64,000 nt of DNA, from positions 90,840 through 154,839 of the forward strand of contig NZ_JACSQK010000009.1 in NCBI RefSeq assembly GCF_014836675.1, read 5' to 3'. Under the pieces are notes generated by a model, which searched no databases, was not told the origin of the DNA, and saw nothing but the letters and a program-made list of their open reading frames with translations. Position 1 is the stretch's first letter. Every line of letters begins with the position of its first letter. A program made the translations under genes and the position numbers. Positions 41,301-47,438 of the stretch are shown here, piece after piece. This DNA comes from Comamonas avium. GTDB lineage: Bacteria > Pseudomonadota > Gammaproteobacteria > Burkholderiales > Burkholderiaceae_C.

Positions 41301-42168
41301 AGAAGGCCGCCGCGCCGTGATGTGGGCCATGGCCATGTTGCTGCTGATGTCGGGTGCTGGCGGCTTGCCATTTATGGAGGACATCGAGGACTTGGTGGAT
41401 GGGGCTGGGCAGAAGATGGGTTACAACTTCAGCTTGAAGCGCGAGCGCCAAGAGTTCTTGCGTGGCGTGCTTGGCAATGAGATGGCAGCCTTTATGGAGC
41501 AAGGAATCTCGGGTCTGCCCGGTATGCCCACTGACGTTTCAGGACGCCTTGGTGTGGGCAACATCATCCCTGGTACAGGTTTGGCGATGGATAAGCCAAA
41601 CCGTGAGCGTGACTTGCTGGAGTTGGCAGGGCCAGGCGGGGATTTTGTGAAGCGTGGCTTCAGCGCGCTTGGCATGGCACTGACGGGCAAGGTGGTGGAT
41701 GCGGCTCTAGAAGTTTCGCCAACGGCTGTACGCAATGCCCAAAAGGGGGCGGACATGCTGTCCAGTGGCATGGCCAAAGATGCCAAAGGCTACAAGACAG
41801 TGGAAACCAATGCGCTGGATGGCGCGCTCAAGCTGTTTGGCTTTCAGCCCACGGTGGTGGCCGAAGACAGTGAAGCTGTAAGCCATGTGCGCCGCGCTAC
41901 ATCGTTTTACTCATTGACAAGTGCAGATATCAAGGCGCAATGGGCTGATGCATTGTTCCGCAAAGATGACGCTGCCTTGGCTGATGCACGCAAACGTGTA
42001 GAGGCTTGGAACCGTAACAACCCGGATATGCCGATCGTGATCAAGATTCCCGATATGTGGAAGCGCGCCCGTGAAATGGCCAAGCCCCGCGAAGAACGTG
42101 TGCTGAGCAACACCCCAAAAGCGATCCGCCAGCAGATGCGAGAAATAGCGCAAGAGCAAAATCGCTAA
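35368..42168 (+). CDS. Giant polyvalent ejection-type protein (2266 aa)
   Basis: The first 700 residues are Ala/Gly-rich and partly hydrophobic. A ParB-like nuclease part with NDGHIIDGHHQAIAA lies near residue 831. A metallopeptidase part follows with HEALGHHG near 993. A BECR-type nuclease-like part (RGIEHIIKRRMESDGMSLADVQRMLTDKVVETIASGEEV...GWLLTAYEK) spans about 1170-1250. The PLSRFG motif near 1586 and a large C-terminal domain with a hydrophobic helix (about 1984-2003) mark the PLxRFG/LPD38 group. Such proteins enter the cell with the DNA. Each enzyme call is by motif only. Confidence 0.85.
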   Translation: MTDAKKPWEQQYASTSSGGSEPWKQDYGAGAADAPPAPRGLKGWGQEIGDSAIALGTGVAQGVKMVSDAAGAGNAVSRLIGKGIQAAEDLESDHRKAQKQERAQTIKAAEDSGSTWQEVKAYAGSFADAPLDTTLNAVGSVVPTLAAAALTGGTSTAAQLAARAAPMVIGAVQGAGAVKGGIYDGVEQRHLEAGATPEQAAQRADVAQAYSGDNLGSIATGAGLGVLAGSTGAEAAVRRLAGAGAAKQAADATTAGIAKGTALGVAKEAPMEAVQGGQERLAANLAEQGEGFDTPTMRGVAGQAALEGLAAAPLGGGLGAVEASGRAVSANANVAANQNNEDAEQGAQAGAGTNLASDLMGPSAAGITAEDAPAAASEASAPAVDSQAMGLRKDAGQLEAAAALAVDSGATEQMLAAATAQAPQSNVKKQEQNALSQQGVDADTGEVSGQVRGQQIVERLDFLAQQGRATGWTQEAVTQRDALQQELDLLNPALRMEQLNSEAAAADAEARDWATREYKHNAKPLPAHEAKGGPGDVGEANEQRRLKAISDAQGRAATARAEITQLQEQANADAALAGKSSPAFKTGATTDGTQTPQTQQAKPKQRAARPASGKAVNGVPAAAQAADPAADKGLTHGGPTSEDNGGQAGAKAKKKGAATATAIAQAGNASRAAESARKLEASERWTRMTTVERQAVTANAAGLNAMQRKNLHTRPWADMTDKTRAALMDAIAPVEAVATQKGSKPEGDEKPFAPDTGTLGIPRAEMPQVPTQSHGGLVKHLNAQGIAHETTTVDAAALKPTQAEYSPSKVAKAKEATGDRAVIVSNDGHIIDGHHQAIAAAEDGKPVKAIVLDAPVEQALEAVKNSPSASTEAQGKVLFRRSDADSSQDFDVPGFLKTMNEGRPAFSEKARARVVGKVKGTADAIRKTWANGPDVLVAYDMADPIIPEAVRRADQKQRSGGASGEPEGFYHQGKTYLLASQLKTPNDAARVLFHEALGHHGLRGAFGKELDGVLDQIATMRKAQVDAKIKEYGLRGVTLKDRRIAAEEVLAEMAQNNPEIGFVKRAVAAIRTWLRKNVPGFQSMKLTDTEIINNYLLPARAWVERGGQDQGAQHAGVNLSPAASRSAMKSVDANIARGRKAMQMVLVEKADQHRAMYRNGLGWVDFTWGDSKRGIEHIIKRRMESDGMSLADVQRMLTDKVVETIASGEEVRRAESGLATRLVLDHKGNEAVLVKRKGANGWLLTAYEKVPDASAGGATRSSATQSIATRSRNGLGAGTESILNKNNDVGNIMFSRSKLADLKDKGMTLAHNALSHPGKVSWWDKTVGTMRHLAERNPAFKPVFEAAQRFIEDVSTLTNEAASVAPRLLPRVETWSDLKFWGKDAKTSISAGDNKAIAKALFEGTKDWARDLNGNAVLVSDLKDKYRNLAPEQKVEVMLAGNRMAPREVAALRALPIEQFEALANERFESRVLKAGVVWNAKELKDVFNLTDHQISLYQEARAGFDKSLDITSRADMLRNLGRDWDDLRDIVMDAPTLTDAWKLLDDELEQRAKDIPDSRDRMAEKMFQIRSIVDKAQELMASGYAPLSRFGSYTVHVEGKDKESLYFGMFDSMLDANRMAQDMRDAFKHDKDAKVTQGTKGQEKFKLFQGMTPESMEMFGSMLGLNEDGDQAGDKAYQAYLQLAKNNHSALKRLIHRKGTAGYNEDVGRVLASFVYSNARLAAGGLNAGTMEAAIQAIPKEQGELEDVAMQLRSYIQDPQEEGLFIRSMLFAQYLGGSLASAFVNTTQPFAVTLPWLTQYGGMQLAAKHMTRALKDMATKGFKYEADLAHAMKLAEDDGTLSPQEVHQIMAQARGTGSLRAGDGTAMGKVTAAAANGWIRTKVAWGQPFALAEQFNRRSTFITSYRMAKERGVDNPAEFARKAVLETQFLYSKANKMRWGRGAVGGTLMTFKTYTVSYLELMHRMWNAGEQGSPERAEGRRAVMWAMAMLLLMSGAGGLPFMEDIEDLVDGAGQKMGYNFSLKRERQEFLRGVLGNEMAAFMEQGISGLPGMPTDVSGRLGVGNIIPGTGLAMDKPNRERDLLELAGPGGDFVKRGFSALGMALTGKVVDAALEVSPTAVRNAQKGADMLSSGMAKDAKGYKTVETNALDGALKLFGFQPTVVAEDSEAVSHVRRATSFYSLTSADIKAQWADALFRKDDAALADARKRVEAWNRNNPDMPIVIKIPDMWKRAREMAKPREERVLSNTPKAIRQQMREIAQEQNR

Positions 42169-42176
42169 GCCTGTCC

Positions 42177-42305
42177 GATGGTTGGCATTCTTGCAGGTGC
42201 CGCATCGGGCTGGTGTACCGTGCCACTGACGATGAGTTGGTGGTACTGGCATGTAGAACCACGTCGAGGATTGATGTAGCGAAGCCCTCGAAAGAGGGTT
42301 TTTTG
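42177..42305 (+). pseudogene. Remnant of a yoeB toxin gene and its terminator
   Basis: From 42208 the sequence CTGGTGTACCGTGCCACTGA and the following 30 bases repeat the end of the intact yoeB at 45112 with few changes ([16 protein letters not shown]). GAAGCCCTCGAAAGAGGGTTTTTT corresponds to the intact gene's terminator. Upstream, VGILAG-like codons match VGNLAG, but the segment WSRRIDQTN is deleted. It lies directly after the giant gene and marks the left edge of the accessory island, with intact yoeB inside it. Confidence 0.75.
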
Positions 42306-42521
42306 GTTGGTGCTCGAGTCTGTTAACACTCAATGCGTTGAAGTGAAGACCATGAAACAGTGAGCGGCTCGGAGATCACAGCAGCCAAGTTCAAACGGGT
42401 CGAGCGTTGGCTGCTGTTGACGGTCTTATCCCGAGGGGCAGCTCATGTCCAATTTGTGGATAACGCAATCAATCCAAAGCGATTATTCGAGCAGGTAGCA
42501 TTTCCAGTTACCTTGACTTTG

Positions 42522-43487
42522 TCAATCTCTCCGCAGAACAACAGTCAAGACGCTCGCGGGATCAGTAAAGTCTTGCGTTGTCAGCGTCGACTTCAAAGGT
42601 GAGCACACGCCACGGTAAAAGTCTGGAGGGTTTCTAAAACGTTCATAGCCACGGCCAATACAGCCATCCTTTGTGGCCACAACGTAAAGCGGCCTTTTAC
42701 TGATCATTTCGTCGCTAATCTGCACCCCTAATGTGAAGGGTATGGTCTGCACCTTGGCAAAGTCATTACGGCTGTCCGAATAATTACCTAAATAGGTTGC
42801 ATAACTCTCCCATCGCGTGAATTCGATAGAGAACTCTCCAAGCTTCCTCAGTGTCGCACCATCAGCCCAGTAAAGTGCAGCACCAGGCATCTCAGGATTG
42901 TTCACACCTTTTCCTGCTGTCACGGTCATACCGATGATTGCGTACTTTGTGTCACGGTCAGCATCACGATAGTGGTAGCTGTTGTCGTAGCGATCCATCA
43001 CAAAACGTGGATTGAAGCTTAGGTCACTGTACTTCGCAGTTACGGCAGGTCCTTTGACGGTCAGTCTGACTGGCAGTGCCTTGAATCCCAGTGCAGCCAG
43101 CCGCTGCTCTTCGGCGGCGGCCTTTGCAAGATCATCACGATAAGCTGCAATTTGTTTCTTGCCTTCTGTCGTTTCGTTCGATTTGGGAAAGCGATTTTCT
43201 AGCTCTGCCTGCACTTTGTTTGCCTTCTCTAGATTGTTGCTAGAGAGCGCGCTCGTCACGTCAGCGAGGATGACAGTTGGGGACCGTGACAGATCTTGCA
43301 CTTGCATCTTGAGATGATCTCGTTCTGCAGTCAGGTCGCGGATTTGCTGTTGCAGAAACTCTGCCGACTGGCTAGGTTTTGCATTATTGCTAGGCTGGTT
43401 TTCATTGCAGCCTGCCAGTAAGGCTGCAACAGAAGCTAGGACAAATGGGAGCTTTAACGAAGCACTGCGTTGGGTCGACATAAGCAT
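42522..43487 (-). CDS. Lipoprotein of unknown function (321 aa)
   Basis: A signal peptide ends in LAALLAGC-type lipobox (ASVAALLAGC, Cys at residue 27). A coiled coil (EFLQQQIRDLTAERDHLKMQVQDLSRSP) and a soluble domain with YADGATLRKLGEFSIEFTRWESY-like strands follow. It would be anchored in the envelope facing the periplasm. It reads against the late operon, so it is probably expressed in the lysogen. No family was recognised; a superinfection or conversion role is possible. Confidence 0.75.
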   Translation of the reverse strand: MLMSTQRSASLKLPFVLASVAALLAGCNENQPSNNAKPSQSAEFLQQQIRDLTAERDHLKMQVQDLSRSPTVILADVTSALSSNNLEKANKVQAELENRFPKSNETTEGKKQIAAYRDDLAKAAAEEQRLAALGFKALPVRLTVKGPAVTAKYSDLSFNPRFVMDRYDNSYHYRDADRDTKYAIIGMTVTAGKGVNNPEMPGAALYWADGATLRKLGEFSIEFTRWESYATYLGNYSDSRNDFAKVQTIPFTLGVQISDEMISKRPLYVVATKDGCIGRGYERFRNPPDFYRGVCSPLKSTLTTQDFTDPASVLTVVLRRD

Positions 43488-43526
43488 CAGAAAGCAGAAT
43501 TGGTATTGAGTATTAAAGACTGGAGC

Positions 43527-43844
43527 CTAACGGTCGTAGCTCTTGCCACCAGTGGAGATGCTGTACAGCGTTGAGCTGTAGGGCAAGCGAGCCAGGATCG
43601 TTACGTCCTTTCCCACAGAAGCGATTGCGAAGCCACGACACAGAAGACTGACGCCGCCATTCGTCCGTTCGCACATCCCGTCTGGACTGTCGACAAATTG
43701 CGTATTGCTCTGGCGCGGAATGATGATAGTTTTGCCCTCGGGCACCATGCCAATTGGCGGAATAACGAAAATCGTTAGCTGCGTATAGATAGCTGCACAA
43801 ATTAATGCAGCGACCGTTACTCCAATAAATATCTTTATTTTCAT
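43527..43844 (-). CDS. Small membrane-anchored protein (105 aa)
   Basis: The N-terminus MKIKIFIGVTVAALICAAIY is a signal anchor. The rest (PEGKTIIIPRQSNTQFVDSPDGMCERTNGGVSLLCRGFAIASVGKDVTILARLPYS) is a small domain with two Cys that could pair in the periplasm. It lies 39 bases upstream of the lipoprotein gene on the same strand, so the two may be co-transcribed. Unrecognised. Confidence 0.65.
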   Translation of the reverse strand: MKIKIFIGVTVAALICAAIYTQLTIFVIPPIGMVPEGKTIIIPRQSNTQFVDSPDGMCERTNGGVSLLCRGFAIASVGKDVTILARLPYSSTLYSISTGGKSYDR

Positions 43845-44096
43845 TTTTGCGGGATTTAGTACAACTAATGACAGTGTCGCTGCCTAATACGAAGTTATCG
43901 ATCAGTTTTTGCCAAGAAAAATCACCTGGAATGAGAGTTAATCAATGAATTTCTCATAACAATATGAAGCATAGAACACATTATGATTCACTTTTCAATC
44001 AGTGCTTTGTAGCTAAACGTCAATTAGCTTTCACTAGCACTGGGGTTTGAAATCCGGTTTCTAGGTCGGCTGCTGGCCATACGCAATCGCTAAAGG
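43845..44096. other. AT-rich intergenic stretch in the accessory island
   Basis: No ORF is supported. It is AT-rich and probably holds the promoter for the leftward membrane-protein/lipoprotein pair; no hexamer pair is compelling. Confidence 0.35.
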
Positions 44097-44444
44097 TCAG
44101 TTTCTATACTTCCTAGGAATAGGATGCGTGCGGCAGTCAAACGGTCCATTCGATCCACTGCCCCGAATGTTAGTTTGGAAGAACTGATTTTTAGATCTGG
44201 CAGCTTGCAGGGCGGCCACGGTCGCCCCGTCTATCTCACAGTAGTGGTAGTAGGTCTTGTTGAGCTTGATGACCATGTACCGCTCTTTTTGGTCGTAGCA
44301 GATGCGATTTACGTTGCTGTCACCATGCACGTCTGTACACGTAAACGCGTCCAGTGAGACGGGGCCCTGGTATTTGACTTGAACGGTTTCTGCGTTGGCG
44401 GTATGGCACAGCAAGGCCAGCGCTGACAAAACGATGAATCGCAC
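44097..44444 (-). CDS. Secreted KTSC-domain protein (115 aa)
   Basis: The GTG at 44444 has GGGGAG before it and gives a signal peptide (MRFIVLSALALLCHTANA, cleavage before ETVQ). The mature part has a short N-terminal Cys-containing stretch and then a KTSC domain (NVNRICYDQKERYMVIKLNKTYYHYCEIDGATVAALQAARSKNQFFQTNIRG). Four or more Cys suggest disulphides in the periplasm. It is the second KTSC protein of this prophage, the other being cytoplasmic and at 16486-16692. Confidence 0.75.
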   Translation of the reverse strand: MRFIVLSALALLCHTANAETVQVKYQGPVSLDAFTCTDVHGDSNVNRICYDQKERYMVIKLNKTYYHYCEIDGATVAALQAARSKNQFFQTNIRGSGSNGPFDCRTHPIPRKYRN

Positions 44445-44661
44445 GTTGATCTCCCCCCGGTTATTTGTGGCCACGCTTGTTTTGGTACGTGAAGCTCGCG
44501 TGCATTCTGCATAGGCGTGTGCAGAAATGCCAGCAGGAAAAGTGCGATTGACCAGACTGTTTTTTTCTTGCACCCCGCTGGCCAGGGTTGGGAGAAGCAG
44601 CCACGCATAACAGATTTGGCGCAAACATGTACAATATGTGGTACGTATTAAGGAGTAGGTT

Positions 44662-44916
44662 ATGCATGTAGTGAGCTTCACCCAAGCGCGCAGCGAGTTC
44701 AAAGGCGTGATTGATCGCGTGGTGGCTGACTGTGATGTGACGCTGATCCACCGCCGTGATGGAGAGAACGCGGTTTTGCTGTCTGAGTCCACCTACAACA
44801 GCATGCTGGAGACTTTGCACCTGATGCAAAGCCCAGCCAATGCGCGCCGCCTGATGGCTGCGGTAGAGCAAGACCGCAAGGGCGCGGCCAAGACACAAGC
44901 GCTGATTGAAGAGTGA
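44662..44916 (+). CDS. yefM: YefM/Phd-type antitoxin
   Basis: The 84-residue product [64 protein letters not shown] is a full-length YefM. It has an N-terminal DNA-binding part and a C-terminal toxin-neutralising segment. AAGGAG precedes the ATG. Upstream, ATGTACAATATG and GGTACGTA contain the GTAC palindromes that YefM-YoeB complexes bind, and TACAAT could be the -10. The stop overlaps the yoeB start. Confidence 0.92.
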   Translation: MHVVSFTQARSEFKGVIDRVVADCDVTLIHRRDGENAVLLSESTYNSMLETLHLMQSPANARRLMAAVEQDRKGAAKTQALIEE

Positions 44917-45179
44917 GCCGCGCGATCAAGTTCCTGCCCAATGCCTGGGAGGACTATCTTTACTGGCAAGGCCAAGACAAGAAAACGCTCAAGCGCATCA
45001 ACATGCTGCTGACGGAAGCTGCACGCGATCCGTTCGTGGGTACCGGCAAGCCGGAGCCGCTGGTGGGTAATCTGGCAGGCTACTGGTCACGGCGCATTGA
45101 CCAGACCAACCGGCTGGTGTACCGCGCCACTGACGATGATGTGGTGGTGCTGGCCTGTAGATACCACTACGACGATTGA
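44913..45179 (+). CDS. yoeB: YoeB-type mRNA interferase toxin
   Basis: This 88-residue RelE-superfamily toxin cleaves mRNA at the ribosome. [55 protein letters not shown] and the C-terminal CRYHYDD are typical; the catalytic Glu (KPEPL), Arg (WSRRI) and His (YHY) are all present. It starts with GTG overlapping the antitoxin stop. A terminator follows at 45186. A truncated second copy lies at 42177-42305. Confidence 0.92.
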   Translation: MSRAIKFLPNAWEDYLYWQGQDKKTLKRINMLLTEAARDPFVGTGKPEPLVGNLAGYWSRRIDQTNRLVYRATDDDVVVLACRYHYDD

Positions 45180-45185
45180 AATAGC

Positions 45186-45212
45186 AAAGCCCTTGAATGA
45201 GGGCTTTTTTAT
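45186..45212 (+). terminator. Terminator of yefM-yoeB
   Basis: AAGCCCT, TGAATG loop and AGGGCTT are followed by six T. Confidence 0.85.
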
Positions 45213-45264
45213 TACTCATATCAGGCTAAAACGTTTGTGCAGTGGATGTGGGTTGCTATTCAAT

Positions 45265-45834
45265 TTACTGATCGCGACTAGTCTTGGACTTTGTGTCTTT
45301 TTCCACAATTGCAGCCAGCTCATTAGTCGAGGTTGTCAGTTTTTTCAGGTGATCGATGACCGCCGTAAATTTTGTCGGCCCCTCTGAATTTGAAACGACT
45401 TTGAGTTGCCCACTGTCGATTCGTTTCTCAATTGCCTCCTCAAAGCTCAGCAGGCTTTCAATCATGCCGTGGAGTGACTCTTGAATGAGATCGCCCTCTT
45501 TATCAAGGATTCTCTGAAGCAGTTGGCTGGTTGTAGACCCCTTGGGTATTACACCAGGCGGGCACATTTTGGCGATTTGTATGACTAGCAATTGTGTTGC
45601 CAATAGATCTGACTTGGCCTGACTAGCTTGCAGAGCAACTAGTGCTGCATCACCTTCCATTTCAAGGATTCTCTGTTTAAGAGCTGCAGAATTGTTGTTT
45701 GGATCAAGGCTCAGCTCTAGTCGTGCCACGATTTCGGCGTTCATCGATCGTCCCGAGCTCTTGGAGGCGATTTCAATTTGGTCTTTGAGATCGGCAGGCA
45801 GCCTGATCTTCATTTGGGGGTCTTCACGGCTCAT
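45265..45834 (-). CDS. Arc-like ribbon-helix-helix repressor with long C-terminal extension
   Basis: The first 50 residues (REDPQMKIRLPADLKDQIEIASKSSGRSMNAEIVARLELSL) are an Arc-type ribbon-helix-helix, as in P22 Arc. The remaining 140 residues are helical and coiled, far longer than the usual Arc of about 53 residues. It is divergent from the KilA-N antirepressor with three operator-like palindromes between, matching the Arc-Ant logic of the P22 immI region. The ATG at 45834 is chosen over an upstream start inside the operators. Confidence 0.8.
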   Translation of the reverse strand: MSREDPQMKIRLPADLKDQIEIASKSSGRSMNAEIVARLELSLDPNNNSAALKQRILEMEGDAALVALQASQAKSDLLATQLLVIQIAKMCPPGVIPKGSTTSQLLQRILDKEGDLIQESLHGMIESLLSFEEAIEKRIDSGQLKVVSNSEGPTKFTAVIDHLKKLTTSTNELAAIVEKDTKSKTSRDQ

Positions 45835-45848
45835 GAGTAGATGATAAA

Positions 45849-45923
45849 CCACAGTGATCCACATAGCTATTGCAAGAATGGATCACGGTGGTGCATACTT
45901 GAGTTGTGGATCACGGTGATCCA
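45849..45923. promoter_or_regulatory. Operators and promoter between arc-like and ant-like genes
   Basis: Three related palindromes follow TGGATCACGGTGATCCA: a perfect copy at 45907-45923, TGGATCACGGTGGTGCA at 45879-45895 and a shorter CACAGTGATCC at 45850-45860. A rightward promoter TTGCAA (45870-45875), 18 bases, CATACT (45894-45899) carries the middle site in its spacer. The Arc-like protein is the obvious binder. Confidence 0.7.
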
Positions 45924-45929
45924 TGTAGT

Positions 45930-45961
45930 GAAGCCCTGACGGCTGTAACCGGCAGGGCTTC
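45930..45961 (+). promoter_or_regulatory. Hairpin in the leader of the KilA-N antirepressor
   Basis: GAAGCCCTG and CAGGGCTTC form a perfect 9-bp stem with a 14-base loop, 37 bases before the start codon and without a T-run. It may slow or gate antirepressor translation. Confidence 0.5.
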
Positions 45962-45998
45962 GAGTGAAGTAACCCAAGACGCAAATCAAGGACACAAC

Positions 45999-46895
45999 GT
46001 GGAAAATTCTACAGCACTGACCGTAGCAGGCACTAGCGTTCGTCAAGTCAATGGCCTGTACTCTCTGAATGACTTACATAAGGCGAGTGGTGGTGAGGCG
46101 AAGCACGAACCTAACCAATTTAGCCGCTTGGAACAAACACAGGCTCTGATTGCTGAAATCAAATCCGCAGATATGCGGAATTGCATTGAAACGCGTCGTG
46201 GCAACAACGGCGGCACCTACGCCTGCAAAGAGCTGGTGATCGCCTACGCAGCTTGGATCAGCGCAGCATTCCACCTCAAGGTGATTCGCGTGTTTCTAGA
46301 TGCGGTGCAGCCTGTCGCACCAGCCATCGACTACGCCCGCATTAACCCTGCGCAAAAACAAGACCTGCGTGAGATTGTTCAAGCGATTGTGGATGCTGGT
46401 ATCCAAAAGCATGCGGAGACATGGGCGCGCTTTCAGAAGAAGTTTCGCGTTAACAAGTACGAAGAACTGCCAGCCAGCCTTTACGAGGAAGCGCGTGCGT
46501 ACTTGATTGGCAAGCTGCCCAATGGATACGCAGGTGAAATAGTGAACGAGCCTGTTCAAACGCTCCCAGATATGGAACACATCAACCAAGCCTTGGCACT
46601 GGCTGGCGCGGCTATGCCACTTGTTTACAAAGGCATTGTGGATGCAGTCGTGCGTGGACAAGATTGGCGACTTGATCGGTACATGCTGAGTTTTGCTGCG
46701 ACTGCCCATGCAGATGATGTTGTCAGCGTCAAACCGATTGACCGCAATGCTTATGTGATGCCGATTGAGCGCTTTCACAGCGCAGTAGATGACATGCTTT
46801 TTGTGGATGCATCAACACTGGCTAAGTTGGTGAGCGTGTGCACGGCGCGCCTGAGCCGAATGGCGGCGCGCGGCCAAAGTGCGCTGGCAACTTGA
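45999..46895 (+). CDS. ant: Antirepressor with KilA-N domain
   Basis: The N-terminal KilA-N domain (VRQVNGLYSLNDLHKASGGEAKHEPNQFSR...GGTYACKELVIAYAAWISAAFHLKVIRVFLD) binds DNA. A helical middle part follows. The last 95 residues (YKGIVDAVVRGQDWRLDRYML...PIDRNAYVMPIERFHSAVDDML) are shared with the BRO-N antirepressor at 57062. The GTG at 45999 is chosen for its AAGGA site; the frame opens earlier inside the operator. It probably inactivates the prophage repressor or a superinfecting phage's repressor. Confidence 0.88.
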   Translation: MENSTALTVAGTSVRQVNGLYSLNDLHKASGGEAKHEPNQFSRLEQTQALIAEIKSADMRNCIETRRGNNGGTYACKELVIAYAAWISAAFHLKVIRVFLDAVQPVAPAIDYARINPAQKQDLREIVQAIVDAGIQKHAETWARFQKKFRVNKYEELPASLYEEARAYLIGKLPNGYAGEIVNEPVQTLPDMEHINQALALAGAAMPLVYKGIVDAVVRGQDWRLDRYMLSFAATAHADDVVSVKPIDRNAYVMPIERFHSAVDDMLFVDASTLAKLVSVCTARLSRMAARGQSALAT

Positions 46896-46901
46896 TGACT
46901 G

Positions 46902-46924
46902 ACCCGCTTCGGCGGGTTTTCTTT
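46902..46924 (+). terminator. Terminator of the KilA-N antirepressor gene
   Basis: ACCCGC, TTC and GCGGGT form the stem, followed by TTTCTTT. Confidence 0.8.
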
Positions 46925-46971
46925 GGATGACGCCTTGCGCTACGATGTTGCCTGATATTGAAAGTGTCTTT

Positions 46972-47334
46972 ATGTTCGACTGGCTACGCAAGCTGTTTCT
47001 TAATGCCAAGGCGCGAGGCGCTCTGCTAGAAAGATTAGAGCAGCAAGCGTACACAGCAAAGGCGCAGTTAAACGAATCTCTTAGTTTGGCTTGCAGCTCC
47101 GCTATCCCTGCGTCCAAAGTCTCGCACCTAGAGTTTGCGAAATCGAAATTTGCGGAACTGAAAGCTATTGCCGCAGAGCATCCAAGGATGCGCCTAACAA
47201 ACGAGAAGGAAGTCGATGCTGCCATCAAGCAGTTGGAGCAAGATTTTTCGCGGGCGGGTTATTACGCTATTCGCACTCAGTCTGCATCAGTGCACTTAAG
47301 TCTCAGCCGAAAGGCCAAAGAGTTTTTGCGATAA
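46972..47334 (+). CDS. Helical protein of unknown function (120 aa)
   Basis: The start MFDWLRKLFLNAKARGALLERLEQQ is amphipathic and could bind membranes. The rest (SHLEFAKSKFAELKAIAAEHPRMRLTNEKEVDAAIKQLEQDFSRAGYYAIRTQ) is helical. The frame opens from 46927, but the ATG at 46972 gives a better N-terminus. It is flanked by terminators on both sides, hence a one-gene unit at the end of the accessory island. Confidence 0.6.
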   Translation: MFDWLRKLFLNAKARGALLERLEQQAYTAKAQLNESLSLACSSAIPASKVSHLEFAKSKFAELKAIAAEHPRMRLTNEKEVDAAIKQLEQDFSRAGYYAIRTQSASVHLSLSRKAKEFLR

Positions 47335-47356
47335 AGGAAGCGTGATGCTTAAATGA

Positions 47357-47385
47357 AAAAGCCCTCTTTGGAGGGCTTTCCTTTT
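47357..47385 (+). terminator. Terminator closing the accessory island
   Basis: AAAGCCCTC, TTTG loop and GAGGGCTTT are followed by CCTTTT. The late-block motif starts six bases later. Confidence 0.85.
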
Positions 47386-47388
47386 GCG

Positions 47389-47400
47389 CACAGCATAGGG
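47389..47400 (+). promoter_or_regulatory. Late-block motif, copy 5 (CACAGCATAGGG)
   Basis: It follows the terminator directly and ends 38 bases before the first tail gene; GTGAGG follows at 47399, inside the longest reading of that gene. Confidence 0.7.
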
Positions 47401-47438
47401 TGAGGCCAAAGCGCCATAGACGGGAACACTCCCTGTCT

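Noticed and set aside
35368..42168. Virion RNA polymerase in the giant protein (N4-like), which could read the late motif
   Set aside because: None of the T7/N4-type polymerase motifs were recognised; the visible motifs are ParB-like, zincin, BECR-like and PLxRFG.
45906..45998. Upstream extension of the KilA-N antirepressor from GTG at 45906
   Set aside because: It would translate the operator palindrome and the leader hairpin; the GTG at 45999 has a proper ribosome site.
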